Below, piece by piece: positions 1 to 7,630 of a stretch of DNA of 35,426 nt. The translations under genes were made by a program, and so were the position numbers. A model generated the notes under the pieces. The model worked only from the letters and a program-made list of their open reading frames with translations, searched no databases and was not told where the DNA came from. This DNA is from JADFRG01 sp046759305. Lineage in GTDB: Bacteria > Chloroflexota > Anaerolineae > Anaerolineales > E44-bin32. Each line of letters starts with the position of its first letter. Within the stretch, counting starts at the first letter, position 1. The stretch lies in assembly GCA_046759305.1 (NCBI GenBank), contig JBHIBY010000027.1:1-35426 (forward strand). Direction: 5' to 3'.

Positions 1-266
1 TCTCCGCCGTGCCGGTGCCCGATCCCCAATATACGCGCGAGGCAGTAGTGATCAAGGGTGGGATCAGCAAGCCGATCAATCCGATTGCGCGTTGCCGTTT
101 TTACGAGAGGTGTACGATTTCGGAGCAGATTTGCCTGGACGAGGACCATCCACCGCTCGCCGACAGGGCGGATGATAAGCATTTCGCAGGCTGCTACGTC
201 GTGAACCGCCATCCTGCGGATTTTTGGGCGGAAGAAGGCACCGCTCAGCGTTCGACTGCAAACTAA
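1..266 (+). CDS. Peptide ABC transporter ATP-binding protein, C-terminal fragment (5' end outside window)
   Basis: Only the last 88 or so codons lie in the window; the reading frame is open to the left edge. The visible part matches the C-terminal extension of Opp/Dpp ATPases (oligo_HPY region): a VPVPDP motif, then KPINP, then CRFYERC with a further Cys eight residues on, and a final GCYV replacing the usual ACH. These Cys-rich tails occur in OppD/OppF-type subunits, which power import of oligopeptides or dipeptides at the inner membrane face. The Walker motifs are not in the window. It is followed after 62 bases by two permease genes on the same strand, which fits one transporter operon. 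The substrate cannot be inferred. The GTG at 9 is an internal Val codon, not a start. Confidence 0.85.
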   Translation, partial: SAVPVPDPQYTREAVVIKGGISKPINPIARCRFYERCTISEQICLDEDHPPLADRADDKHFAGCYVVNRHPADFWAEEGTAQRSTAN

Positions 267-328
267 CCCCCAAAATTATCGTGTACGCATACACTCCTAG
301 CTTGGGGGAGTAGGATTGTTGCCCTAAT

Positions 329-1888
329 ATGGCCAGCCTTAACTCCCTGATCCCTTCCGGCCTGCTCCGATTCATGGGTGGGCGGCTGCTCAGAGCCTTG
401 GTCAGCCTGATTCTGTTCCAAATCATCCTCTTTACCCTCATACTGGCGCTTCCTGAATCTAATTCGGCGACGACGGAAGGCGAAGCGATGGCGCAGGTCT
501 TAACCCGAGCCAGCAGCCAATCAGAGCAGGCCGGCGAAGAAGAAGGGGAAGAACAAACCGAGGTGGTTGCAGAACCGCCTCCAGCCGTGGTAGTCAGGCC
601 GCCCTCCGCGCCCTCCGACGATGTCCTTTCGGCGCTCAGGGAATCCGGATCTCGGGAGATGGGTATGCTGCTGGATGAGGCGATGGGCGAAGACAAACGC
701 GTCGCTCAAGCGCAGGGCTCCTTCATTCCGACTCCAACTCCAGCGCCTGCGGAAACGGAAGCGGCAATAGGACACGATACCGCTGGTGAAGAAGAGGGCG
801 TGTCTGATCCTGATCAAAACGCCGCCGAACCAGCGGAAGCGGCCTCAGCGCAGCAGATTGCCTACGAAGAAGGATTGACGGCGATTCGGCCAAAGGAGAA
901 ATCGGTCGTCGGGCAGTTCATCGACTGGATGCGGAATTTCTTTACTGGGAACCTGGGCGATTCGGTCGTCGTTGGGGGAGGAACGGTTCTCGAAATTCTT
1001 GCGGACAAGCTGCCGGAGACCTTGCTGCTGTTCGTGCCTGGCACGGTGGGTGGTTTGTTGCTCGGCTACTGGCTCGGCAAGCGGGTCGCCTGGGGTCGCA
1101 AGGCGTGGGTAGATCTGGTTGCCACACTGGGAGGAACTGCCTTTTACACTTCTTTCCCTCCATGGTTAGCATTCGTGATGGCGGGAATCTTCGCAGCCAA
1201 TCTCCGCTGGGTTCCGCCCGATGGATTGCGCAATCCACTGATGTGGGTGCACGTCGAGGCGAATTTCAACCGAATGTTGATAGGGATCCTGCTGACTTTC
1301 ACGCTGGCGATCCTTGCCTCGTTCGTCGTCGTACGGGTGACTCGCCGAATGCGATGGAACCGCACATGGGCTCGCGCAGGAGCGATTGCCGTAATCGGAG
1401 TACTGGCGGTCGTACCGTGGATCACATCCGGGCTGTGGCCGGTCGGTCTGGACACGCTGCACCATCTAGCGCTGCCGCTGGCGACCCTGATTCTGCTGTC
1501 ATTCGGTGAAACCATGCTGATCATGCGAGTCACAATGGCGGAAGCTATGGAAGAGGGCTTTGTCACCCAAGTGACGGCCATGGGATATTCCAGCGCCCGG
1601 GTGCGCGATCACCACGTTGCCCCCGTTGCCTTGCTGCCGGTTCTCACGCGTTTCATCGTCCACATACCGTTCGTGATCATCGGCAGCTTCTTCCTCGAAC
1701 AGCGCTTCTTTATTGATGGAATGGGGACGGAGCTGGTCAGGGCCGCGAACGAATTCGACCTGCCGGTGCTCATGGGTGTGCTCTCGCTGGTCGGCATCGG
1801 CATCCTACTGGCGCATGTCATTTTCGACGTATTGACAGCTTGGATGGATCCTCGACTTCGCCTCGCTCGTAAGACGGAGGCAAACTAA
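329..1888 (+). CDS. Peptide/nickel-type ABC transporter permease (OppB/DppB-like) with a long acidic insert
   Basis: Inner-membrane permease of an Opp/Dpp-type importer. Residues 19-41 form the first membrane helix (RLLRALVSLILF). The family part resumes at about 193 with FTGNLGDS, the equivalent of the usual GDLG motif, and has five further membrane segments. The cytoplasmic EAA loop (EAMEEGFVTQVTAMGYS) contacts the ATPase, and the family ending (DVLTAWMDPRLRLA) is intact. At 519 residues it is much longer than the usual 310-340. The excess lies in residues about 44-190, between helix 1 and the GDLG region: rich in Glu, Ala and Pro, probably disordered and extracytoplasmic. ATG at 329 is the first start in frame; the nearest purine-rich stretch (GGGGGAG, 304-310) is rather far. 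Its stop abuts the next permease start. Confidence 0.88.
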   Translation: MASLNSLIPSGLLRFMGGRLLRALVSLILFQIILFTLILALPESNSATTEGEAMAQVLTRASSQSEQAGEEEGEEQTEVVAEPPPAVVVRPPSAPSDDVLSALRESGSREMGMLLDEAMGEDKRVAQAQGSFIPTPTPAPAETEAAIGHDTAGEEEGVSDPDQNAAEPAEAASAQQIAYEEGLTAIRPKEKSVVGQFIDWMRNFFTGNLGDSVVVGGGTVLEILADKLPETLLLFVPGTVGGLLLGYWLGKRVAWGRKAWVDLVATLGGTAFYTSFPPWLAFVMAGIFAANLRWVPPDGLRNPLMWVHVEANFNRMLIGILLTFTLAILASFVVVRVTRRMRWNRTWARAGAIAVIGVLAVVPWITSGLWPVGLDTLHHLALPLATLILLSFGETMLIMRVTMAEAMEEGFVTQVTAMGYSSARVRDHHVAPVALLPVLTRFIVHIPFVIIGSFFLEQRFFIDGMGTELVRAANEFDLPVLMGVLSLVGIGILLAHVIFDVLTAWMDPRLRLARKTEAN

Positions 1889-2881
1889 ATGTCCAAGGTT
1901 CAAACAGAGCCGGGATTGATCAACCCCCAGCAATTCTACGAACGCGGCCTGAGTGGATGGGTGCGCCTGCGTGTGCGTCTGATCGTGCGGCGACTGAAGG
2001 GGTGGAGCGGTGAGTGGCGGCAATTTGTACGCAAGCCGCTGGGCGTGCTGGGTCTGGCGAGCATCCTGCTGTTTGCCTTCCTCGCAGTCGGTCAACCGCT
2101 GCTAATGTCGACCGTGTGGGAGAGCGCGATCTACGATCCGGATATCGGTTTCGACTTTGACTTCATGCCGCATCCATCGCAACCATCCGCCAAGCACCTG
2201 CTGGGCACCGACCCCCTGGGTCGCGATGTGCTTAGCGTATTGGCCTTCTCGACCCAGACTTCATTTGGCGTAGGATTGGTGGCGGGTTTGGTGGGTACTG
2301 TGCTGGCGACCAGTGTCGGAGTGGCGGCGGCATACTACGGGGGGAAAGTCGACACGGTTCTCATGACGATTTCGGATACGTTCGTTTTGTTGCCACCAGC
2401 GGTTGTGCTGCTGATCGTTGGGCTGATATTCGATATGAGCTGGCTGCAGGTCGGTTTGATTTTTGGCATTTTTGCAGGCCTCGGTTCACTAGCAATTCTG
2501 GTGAAGTCCCAGGCGATTTCGATCAAATCGAAGCAGTATATGGAGGCCAGCAAGGTCTCCGGGAGAGGTGGCTGGCGCACGATCCGCACTCATATGCTGC
2601 CGAATCTCGTTCCACTGTTATCGGTCAACGTCATGTTCATCATCACCGGCTCAGTGCTGATCGAGGCACTGCTGGCATTCCTGCAGCGAACTCAGTTGAG
2701 ACCAAGCTGGGGCATGATGATCTGGCAGGCGTTGAGTAACAATTTGAGCTTGTTTAGCCTGAAGAGCGACTGGCACACCATCGTGCCGCCTGCGGTGGCG
2801 ATCATGCTGTTTTGCGGTGGGTTCTATTTGATTGGACGCACCATAGACGAAGTAACCAATCCGAAACTGAGACCTCGCTAG
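1889..2881 (+). CDS. Peptide/nickel-type ABC transporter permease (OppC/DppC-like)
   Basis: Second permease of the importer. It has an N-terminal cytoplasmic stretch of about 45 residues, a first helix at about 50-72, and then the signature HLLGTDPLGRDVLS that marks OppC/DppC proteins. About five further membrane segments follow, with the EAA loop near YMEASKVSGRGGWRTIRTHMLPN. Length (330) is normal. The ATG at 1889 directly follows the upstream TAA (1886-1888) and has a good ribosome site, GGAGG at 1876-1880, inside the end of the preceding gene, so the two permeases are translationally coupled. No solute-binding protein gene is visible; it may lie upstream of the window. Oligopeptide, dipeptide or another small solute are all possible substrates. 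Confidence 0.9.
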   Translation: MSKVQTEPGLINPQQFYERGLSGWVRLRVRLIVRRLKGWSGEWRQFVRKPLGVLGLASILLFAFLAVGQPLLMSTVWESAIYDPDIGFDFDFMPHPSQPSAKHLLGTDPLGRDVLSVLAFSTQTSFGVGLVAGLVGTVLATSVGVAAAYYGGKVDTVLMTISDTFVLLPPAVVLLIVGLIFDMSWLQVGLIFGIFAGLGSLAILVKSQAISIKSKQYMEASKVSGRGGWRTIRTHMLPNLVPLLSVNVMFIITGSVLIEALLAFLQRTQLRPSWGMMIWQALSNNLSLFSLKSDWHTIVPPAVAIMLFCGGFYLIGRTIDEVTNPKLRPR

Positions 2882-2910
2882 AGGCCAGGCAGCGTTCGGA
2901 TCGGCTCCAA

Positions 2911-2998
2911 ATGAGCGCTTTCTTATCTCCTCATGAGCGCCTTCATGTCTCCTCATGGGTCCCTTCTTGTTTCCTCATGAGCGCTTAGAAGCTCCAGA
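2911..2998 (+). repeat. 22-bp tandem repeat array, about 4 copies
   Basis: Copies start at 2911, 2933, 2955 and 2977, each 22 bases apart. Each begins ATGAGCGC or a variant, and the first three end in CTCCTC or TTCCTC. The unit junction contains the 8-base palindrome CTCATGAG. Copies 1-3 agree at most positions; copy 4 decays in its second half. The array begins 30 bases after the oppC-like stop and precedes the response-regulator promoter. I see no coding function and the spacing is too regular for chance. It is not a CRISPR: there are no spacers. Confidence 0.85.
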
Positions 2999-3057
2999 AC
3001 GCGCACAATTCAGGCGCCGGTGCTTATTTTGTCACCGCTGCGCGGGTGGGAAAAGCG

Positions 3058-3091
3058 GGGCAATTGCCCAAAAAGACCGCTATGCTAGAAT
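3058..3091 (+). promoter_or_regulatory. Promoter of the response-regulator gene with palindromic element
   Basis: An extended -10 element TGC-TAGAAT lies at 3083-3091, with a possible -35 TTGCCC at 3064-3069 (16-base spacer). The -35 is the right half of a perfect 12-base palindrome, GGGCAATTGCCC (3058-3069), which could be an operator. Transcription would start about 7 bases after the -10, that is at the ATG at 3098, implying a leaderless or nearly leaderless mRNA. No ribosome site precedes the ATG, which agrees with this. Confidence 0.5.
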
Positions 3092-3097
3092 CCGGCC

Positions 3098-4144
3098 ATG
3101 GGCGCTCCCCGGATCATTATTGTTGACAGCGATCACCAGGTCAGCAATACCTTACGTTCGAACCTTCAGCTTTCCGGTCAAACTTTCACGATCGTCGACG
3201 CGCCATCCGGCGAGGAAGCCCTCCTGGAGCTCTCGAGGGGTGGCGTAGATCTGATGATTACCGACTTGGTCTTGCCAGGAATTTCGGGCCTTGAATTACT
3301 GGAAAAGGCTAAGAATGAGAGCCCCGATGCGCGGGCCATCATCGTGACTGGCAGCCCTTCGGTGGAAGCCCGGGACCGAGCGGAAGAGCTGGGTGTGATC
3401 GCGTTTCTAACCAAGCCGATTCGAACAAGCCACTTTCTGGAGGCCGTGAGCCATGCGCTGGAACTGAAAGGGAAAGATGGCGGACACGCGGCCGAAGAGG
3501 AACGAGAGTTCATTGCGCAGTGGTTGATGGCGATGCAGAGTGAGCTAGGTGCAGAGGCAACATTCCTGGTAGACGAAAGGGGCGAAGTCATTGTGGAGGC
3601 GGGTGAGATCGATGCGGTGGATCTCAGAATGGCGCTCCCATCGCTGATGTCGGCCTTCGAGGCTGGGGTGGAGATCAGCGGAGTGCTCCAGAAGAAAGTG
3701 CCGGCAAACTTCATGTATTTTGATGGAGAGAGCTACGACTTCTACCAGGCGAGCGTTGGTTCAGACCACGCGCTCGTTATCGTGTTTGAGTCGAAAAAGG
3801 GGGCAAAGCAAATTGGAGCGGTGCTGCAATATAGTCGTCAGGCGGCCACTGATTTGGTGAGCGGCCTATATAGCGTCGGGGAGGCTAAAGTGACAACTTC
3901 AACTTCCCGCTCGAGCGACAAGAAAAAGAAGAAAGACTCGGAGCGGAATGGGGATATCCCCAGTAAAGAAGTGAAGGAGTCAGATCTCGAGTCTGCCGCC
4001 AGTACGGTGAGCAAGAAGGGGGCCGAGGATTATTGGGATGAGGCCAACGAGTCATCGGATGGTACGGGTCCGATCGACGAAAGCATGCTCACCTTTGACG
4101 AGGCGCGCAAACGGGGTCTGCTTCGCAAAGAAAAAGAAGATTAG
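3098..4144 (+). CDS. Orphan response regulator: receiver domain plus roadblock/LC7-like domain
   Basis: Residues 5-125 are a CheY-type receiver: acidic pair D10 and D12, phospho-acceptor D56 (MITDLVLPG), T84 (IIVTG) and K106 (LTKPI). Residues about 145-260 resemble a roadblock/LC7 (longin-like) fold, with the ATFLVDERGEVIVEAG start typical of such domains, usually found in small-GTPase regulation or polarity control. The C-terminus (about 265-348) is a charged linker with a run of five Lys, then DESMLTFDEARKRGLL. There is no DNA-binding or enzymatic output domain, so signalling is probably by protein contact. No histidine kinase or GTPase gene is adjacent. It is transcribed alone, from a promoter 7 bases before the ATG. 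The receiver call is firm; the second domain is inferred from pattern only. Confidence 0.8.
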   Translation: MGAPRIIIVDSDHQVSNTLRSNLQLSGQTFTIVDAPSGEEALLELSRGGVDLMITDLVLPGISGLELLEKAKNESPDARAIIVTGSPSVEARDRAEELGVIAFLTKPIRTSHFLEAVSHALELKGKDGGHAAEEEREFIAQWLMAMQSELGAEATFLVDERGEVIVEAGEIDAVDLRMALPSLMSAFEAGVEISGVLQKKVPANFMYFDGESYDFYQASVGSDHALVIVFESKKGAKQIGAVLQYSRQAATDLVSGLYSVGEAKVTTSTSRSSDKKKKKDSERNGDIPSKEVKESDLESAASTVSKKGAEDYWDEANESSDGTGPIDESMLTFDEARKRGLLRKEKED

Positions 4145-4182
4145 CCATACACAGGGCTCCACCAAGCCATGATTTCTGGCGG

Positions 4183-4191
4183 TGATACAAT
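4183..4191 (+). promoter_or_regulatory. Extended -10 promoter of tRNA-Gln
   Basis: TGA-TACAAT fits the extended -10 pattern, 15 bases before the mature tRNA 5' end, leaving a short leader of about 7-8 bases for RNase P to remove. No convincing -35 hexamer is seen 16-18 bases upstream. Confidence 0.5.
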
Positions 4192-4205
4192 GAGCCCCTG
4201 TTCCT

Positions 4206-4276
4206 TGGGGCGTGGTGTAATGGCAGCACAACGGACTTTGGATCCGTTGATCCAGGTTCGAATCCTGGCGCCCCAG
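4206..4276 (+). tRNA. tRNA-Gln (anticodon TTG)
   Basis: The cloverleaf can be folded by eye. The acceptor stem TGGGGCG (4206-4212) pairs with CGCCCCA (4269-4275). The D arm carries GTGTAATGGCAGCAC. The anticodon stem ACGGA/TCCGT encloses the loop CTTTGGA, giving anticodon TTG, which reads CAA and by wobble CAG. The T arm is CCAGG-TTCGAAT-CCTGG. The CCA end is not encoded (GCCT follows), so it must be added by nucleotidyltransferase. It stands alone between two protein genes, with its own promoter just upstream. Confidence 0.96.
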
Positions 4277-4384
4277 CCTGGCGAAATCCCCAAATTGAAC
4301 TCACGCTAGCTTGCAGACCTAGAGTGTCAGAAGACCCCTCGCAGATCTCACAATCAACCCCAGCTCAAATGAGATATCGCTCCC

Positions 4385-5737
4385 ATGCGGTGTGAGTCGG
4401 TCATCCTTGCCGCTGGTCTTGGCACACGCATGAATTCTGCCGTGCCAAAGCTGCTGCTGCCGCTGGCTGGCCAGCCGATGATCCGCTGGTCGGCAAGCGC
4501 GTGTCGAGAGGCGACCGGGTCTGAGCCGCACTTGATCGTACCGAAAGATGCGGCAGCCCTGAGCGAAGCAGCCGGTGGCTCACCTAAGTTGGTTGAGCAG
4601 TCAGAGCCGCTCGGCACGGGTCACGCCGTGCAGCAAGCTGCGGATACCCTGAGCGGCAAATCCGAGCTGATCCTGGTCGTCAACGCCGATATGCCGTTGA
4701 TCAGTGCCGAGACGATGGCTGCCCTGATAGAGGCTCAATCGAAGGGCGACGGAGTCGTCACGTTACTAACGGCAGAAAACGACCAGTCGCGAGGCTTTGG
4801 GCGCATCGTACGGAACGACGCCGGCGCGGTGGTTGCTATTGTAGAAGAGGCTCAAGCCGATGAGCATCAACTCGCACTCACCGAGCTTAATGTAGGAGCC
4901 TATTGCTTTGAGGCCGCGTGGCTTTGGAAGACTTTGACCGAGGTGAAGATCTCTCCTAAGGGCGAATACTACCTGACGGACGTGGTGGGATTGGCCGCCA
5001 GCGAAGGCGCGGGAATTGGAACGATCCATATTGCCGACGCGGACGAAACCATTGGGGTTAACACGATGGAACACCTGGCTCAAGCGGAGACAGCCGCAAG
5101 GAGAAGGATCAATAGCCGATGGATGGCGAGCGGGGTCAGGATGATTGATCCAGCCACTGCCTACATCGACAGCGAAGTGCGCATCGGCGCGGGAACAGTG
5201 CTGCTTCCTAATATTCATCTCAACGGTCAGACCGTGATCGGCGAAAATTGTGAAATTGGGCCGAACTCAGTTCTGCGAGACGCTTCAATCGCAGAAGACT
5301 GCATCATCCAATCCTCTGTCGTGGAAAAAGCCGTGTTGGACGCAGGTGTCGACGTCGGTCCGTTTGCGAGATTACGGCCAGGCGCCGATCTAGGACCCGG
5401 CGTGCATGTCGGCAACTTCGGGGAGATCAAGGACAGCAAGCTCGCCGCCGGCGTGAAGGTCGGGCACTTTTCCTATCTTGGAGACGCTACGATCGGTGAG
5501 AATGTCAATATTGGCGCCGGTACCATCACGTGTAATTACGACGGCAAGCGGAAAAATGCCACGACGATCCTTGAAGGGGCGTTCATTGGAAGTGATACGA
5601 TGCTGGTAGCGCCCGTTACTATTGGCGTTGGCGCCCACACAGGCGCGGGCGCGGTGGTCACGAAGGATGTGCCGGACCGCACCCTGGCCGCGGGTGTACC
5701 GGCACGCGTGATCCGCAAACTAGACGCAGATGATTGA
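4385..5737 (+). CDS. glmU: Bifunctional UDP-N-acetylglucosamine pyrophosphorylase / glucosamine-1-phosphate N-acetyltransferase
   Basis: Makes UDP-GlcNAc in two cytoplasmic steps: acetylation of glucosamine-1-phosphate, then uridylylation, supplying peptidoglycan and other envelope sugars. The N-terminal nucleotidyltransferase domain shows LAAGLGTRMNS...PK (8-22), LGTGHAV, and NADMPLI in place of the usual GDxPL. From about 250 the protein is a left-handed beta-helix of hexapeptide repeats (IGAGTV, IGENCE, VGPFARLRPG), followed by the acetyltransferase core with VGHFSYLGD (catalytic His region) and TCNYDGKRK. At 450 residues it is full length (E. coli 456). ATG at 4385 has no clear ribosome site; GATATC lies just upstream and a leaderless start is possible. 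The stop overlaps the next gene by 8 bases. Confidence 0.97.
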   Translation: MRCESVILAAGLGTRMNSAVPKLLLPLAGQPMIRWSASACREATGSEPHLIVPKDAAALSEAAGGSPKLVEQSEPLGTGHAVQQAADTLSGKSELILVVNADMPLISAETMAALIEAQSKGDGVVTLLTAENDQSRGFGRIVRNDAGAVVAIVEEAQADEHQLALTELNVGAYCFEAAWLWKTLTEVKISPKGEYYLTDVVGLAASEGAGIGTIHIADADETIGVNTMEHLAQAETAARRRINSRWMASGVRMIDPATAYIDSEVRIGAGTVLLPNIHLNGQTVIGENCEIGPNSVLRDASIAEDCIIQSSVVEKAVLDAGVDVGPFARLRPGADLGPGVHVGNFGEIKDSKLAAGVKVGHFSYLGDATIGENVNIGAGTITCNYDGKRKNATTILEGAFIGSDTMLVAPVTIGVGAHTGAGAVVTKDVPDRTLAAGVPARVIRKLDADD

Positions 5738-7019
5738 ACCCCTAGTCGGTATAACGCTCATTTTGGTGTTATTGATCATCGAAACCGTGCTTGCCGCCGC
5801 GCGCAGCGCACTCGTCAACAGCCGGCCGTCCAAGATCCAGCGCTTGGAGCAGGAGGGCGCTTCCGGTAGTGCACTTGCCGTACGGATTGTCGAAGATTCA
5901 TCAAGCCTGCTCCTATCCCTGAGAATTGCGATCGCTCTTACGCGCTTGCTGGTAATCGGTGTGGTGGGTGCGACCTACCTGAGCTTCGCCAGTGGATTAC
6001 TGGGATTCGTGCTGACTCTCGCTGCTAGCGGCCTTGTGATGAGTATCCTGGAGTTTCTGGCTGAGAGCCTTGCCATGCGCCAGCCCGAGGCCTGGGCACT
6101 GCGCCTTGGGCCGCTTGTTGCGGTTCTGGAAGTCGTGCTCTCACCTGCCGTTCGCATCATGCTTCGATTGGGTGGGGAGGCCTCTGCAAACCAAAACGGA
6201 CCTTTGCATCCGCTGGTGACGGAAGAAGAAATTATGACTCTCGTGGATGCAGGCGAAGAAGGCGGTTCCATCGAGCAAGACGAAAAGGACATGATCTACT
6301 CCATCTTTCGCCTGGACGACACGCTGGCTAGAGAAGTAATGATCCCGCGCATCGATATCCAGGCGCTCGAAGAGGCGACGCCCATCCCCGAAGCCACCGA
6401 CATGCTATTGAAAACAGGGTATTCGAGGGCGCCAGTTTTCCGCGACAACATCGATAATGTGATCGGCTTGATTTATGTAAAAGACTTGCTGGAAGCCTGG
6501 CGGGCGGGAAACCAGGAACGGTCGATCGGTGAACTCAAACGCGAGGCTTATTTCGTACCGGAAGCGAAGAAAGTCGATGATCTGCTGGAAGAAATGCAGG
6601 CCAGTCGGTTCCACCTGGCGATCGTGGTTGATGAATATGGCGGTACCGCAGGCCTGGTGACCATCGAAGATATTGTTGAGGAGATCGTCGGAGAGATCCG
6701 GGACGAGTATGACTTTGCAGAAGAGGCCAGCTACCAGCAAGTTCAGGATGGCGAATACATTTTCAGCGGAGGAATCGATTTAGATGATGTCAATCAAATC
6801 GCCGATGCAGATTTACCCAAGGACGCAGGAGAAACGCTGGGAGGCTTCATCTACAGCGAGTTGGGGCGGGTGCCCACTCCCGGTGATAAGCTTGAATCCG
6901 GGGGTCTGGAACTTGTCGTAGATCAGGTGGTTCGACGACGAATTCGACGCGTGCGAGCGAAGCGCATCGTTGCCGCGACCGACGGGCGCAATGAGAACGG
7001 AGCAACGGATGGCGCCTGA
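5730..7019 (+). CDS. CNNM/CorC-type membrane protein with CBS-domain pair (hemolysin-like family)
   Basis: Residues 1-150 form the DUF21/CNNM-like membrane domain with about three or four helices (1-22, 64-90, 90-112, 125-145). A tandem CBS pair spans about 195-325, with VMIPRIDI, YSRAPVF, GLIYVKDLL, FHLAIVVDEYGGTAGLVTIEDIVEEIVGEI split across the two modules. The C-terminal transporter-associated CorC/HlyC domain spans about 335-415 (ETLGGFIYSELGRVPTPGD). Such proteins are linked to magnesium or cobalt efflux and adenine-nucleotide sensing; the older name hemolysin is misleading. Length (429) is typical. ATG at 5730 lies inside the glmU end (overlap 8 bases), and its stop overlaps cdd, so the three genes form one coupled unit. 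Confidence 0.92.
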   Translation: MIEPLVGITLILVLLIIETVLAAARSALVNSRPSKIQRLEQEGASGSALAVRIVEDSSSLLLSLRIAIALTRLLVIGVVGATYLSFASGLLGFVLTLAASGLVMSILEFLAESLAMRQPEAWALRLGPLVAVLEVVLSPAVRIMLRLGGEASANQNGPLHPLVTEEEIMTLVDAGEEGGSIEQDEKDMIYSIFRLDDTLAREVMIPRIDIQALEEATPIPEATDMLLKTGYSRAPVFRDNIDNVIGLIYVKDLLEAWRAGNQERSIGELKREAYFVPEAKKVDDLLEEMQASRFHLAIVVDEYGGTAGLVTIEDIVEEIVGEIRDEYDFAEEASYQQVQDGEYIFSGGIDLDDVNQIADADLPKDAGETLGGFIYSELGRVPTPGDKLESGGLELVVDQVVRRRIRRVRAKRIVAATDGRNENGATDGA

Positions 7020-7419
7020 CCCAGTTTCAGTACAAGATCTGGTCGAACGTGCGATTGAGGCGCGCCATCACGCCTACGCTCCCTATTCAGAATACCCAGT
7101 GGGTGCGGCGCTGCTCTCTCGCTCCGGCAAGGTGTTTGTAGGCGCCAATGTCGAGAATGCCGCCTATCCAACGACCATGTGCGCCGAACGGATAGCTGCT
7201 TTCAAGGCGGTTACCGAGGACGAACGAGCCTTCGATGCGATTGCCGTTGTAACCGAAAACGGAGGCGCTCCTTGCGGCTCCTGCCGTCAGGTGTTATCCG
7301 AGTTCGGCCTTGATCTTCTCGTTGTCGTGGCAGACATTACCGGAAAGATCCATCTTGAAACCAGGCTCGAGGACCTTTTACCGCACGCCTTCGGACCTCA
7401 AGATCTGATACAGCCATAA
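7009..7419 (+). CDS. cdd: Cytidine deaminase
   Basis: Hydrolyses cytidine and deoxycytidine to uridine or deoxyuridine for pyrimidine salvage, using zinc. Counting from ATG 7009 (136 residues, close to the usual 130-135): FVGANVENAAYP (43-54), MCAER with zinc ligand C58 and catalytic E60, and PCGSC with C89 and C92. Two upstream in-frame starts exist (TTG 6970, ATG 6991), but ATG 7009 has GGAG at 6999-7002 with 6-base spacing and gives the normal length, so I chose it. It overlaps the CBS gene by 11 bases. In Bacillus and relatives cdd also lies just before era and recO; here recO follows but era is absent. The last codons and stop run into a tandem repeat. Confidence 0.95.
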   Translation: MAPDPVSVQDLVERAIEARHHAYAPYSEYPVGAALLSRSGKVFVGANVENAAYPTTMCAERIAAFKAVTEDERAFDAIAVVTENGGAPCGSCRQVLSEFGLDLLVVVADITGKIHLETRLEDLLPHAFGPQDLIQP

Positions 7420-7490
7420 GCCGCAAGCAACCATAGGCCGCAAGCAGCCATAGGTCGCAAGCAGCCATAGGTCGCAAGCAACTGTAAGCT
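7411..7490 (+). repeat. 17-bp tandem repeat array overlapping the cdd stop codon
   Basis: Copies begin at 7414, 7431, 7448 and 7465, exactly 17 bases apart, with consensus CCATAGGTCGCAAGCAG; a decayed fifth copy begins near 7482. Copies 3 and 4 are almost identical. The first copy contains the cdd stop (TAA, 7417-7419) and the preceding CAG is part of the pattern, so the array has grown from, or into, the gene end. No coding function is evident in any frame. Confidence 0.88.
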
Positions 7491-7614
7491 CCGCCTCTTC
7501 ACCCGCAGCGGCCTTTCGCACCGCGCGAGCGCCCACGCATCGAGATTGACAGTTTCAGGCCAGCTCTCCAACCCGGACCAAAGTTGACCACTGCAAGGCC
7601 CGAAAAAGCCGCGC

Positions 7615-7623
7615 TGGTATAAT
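7615..7623 (+). promoter_or_regulatory. Extended -10 promoter of recO
   Basis: TGG-TATAAT is a perfect extended -10 element. There is no -35 at normal distance; TTGACC at 7584-7589 is 28 bases away, too far. Transcription would begin at about 7630-7631, exactly at an in-frame GTG. The ATG at 7622 lies inside the -10 box and cannot be in a transcript made from this promoter. Confidence 0.65.
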
Positions 7624-7630
7624 GCCGCGC

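Noticed and set aside
76..696. Long minus-strand ORF of 206 codons opposite the OppB-like gene
   Set aside because: It is antisense to a clear permease frame and its translation has a low-complexity composition without motifs.
2955..3248. 97-codon plus-strand ORF spanning the 22-bp repeats and the start of the response regulator
   Set aside because: It is made of repeat sequence and an out-of-frame part of a real gene.
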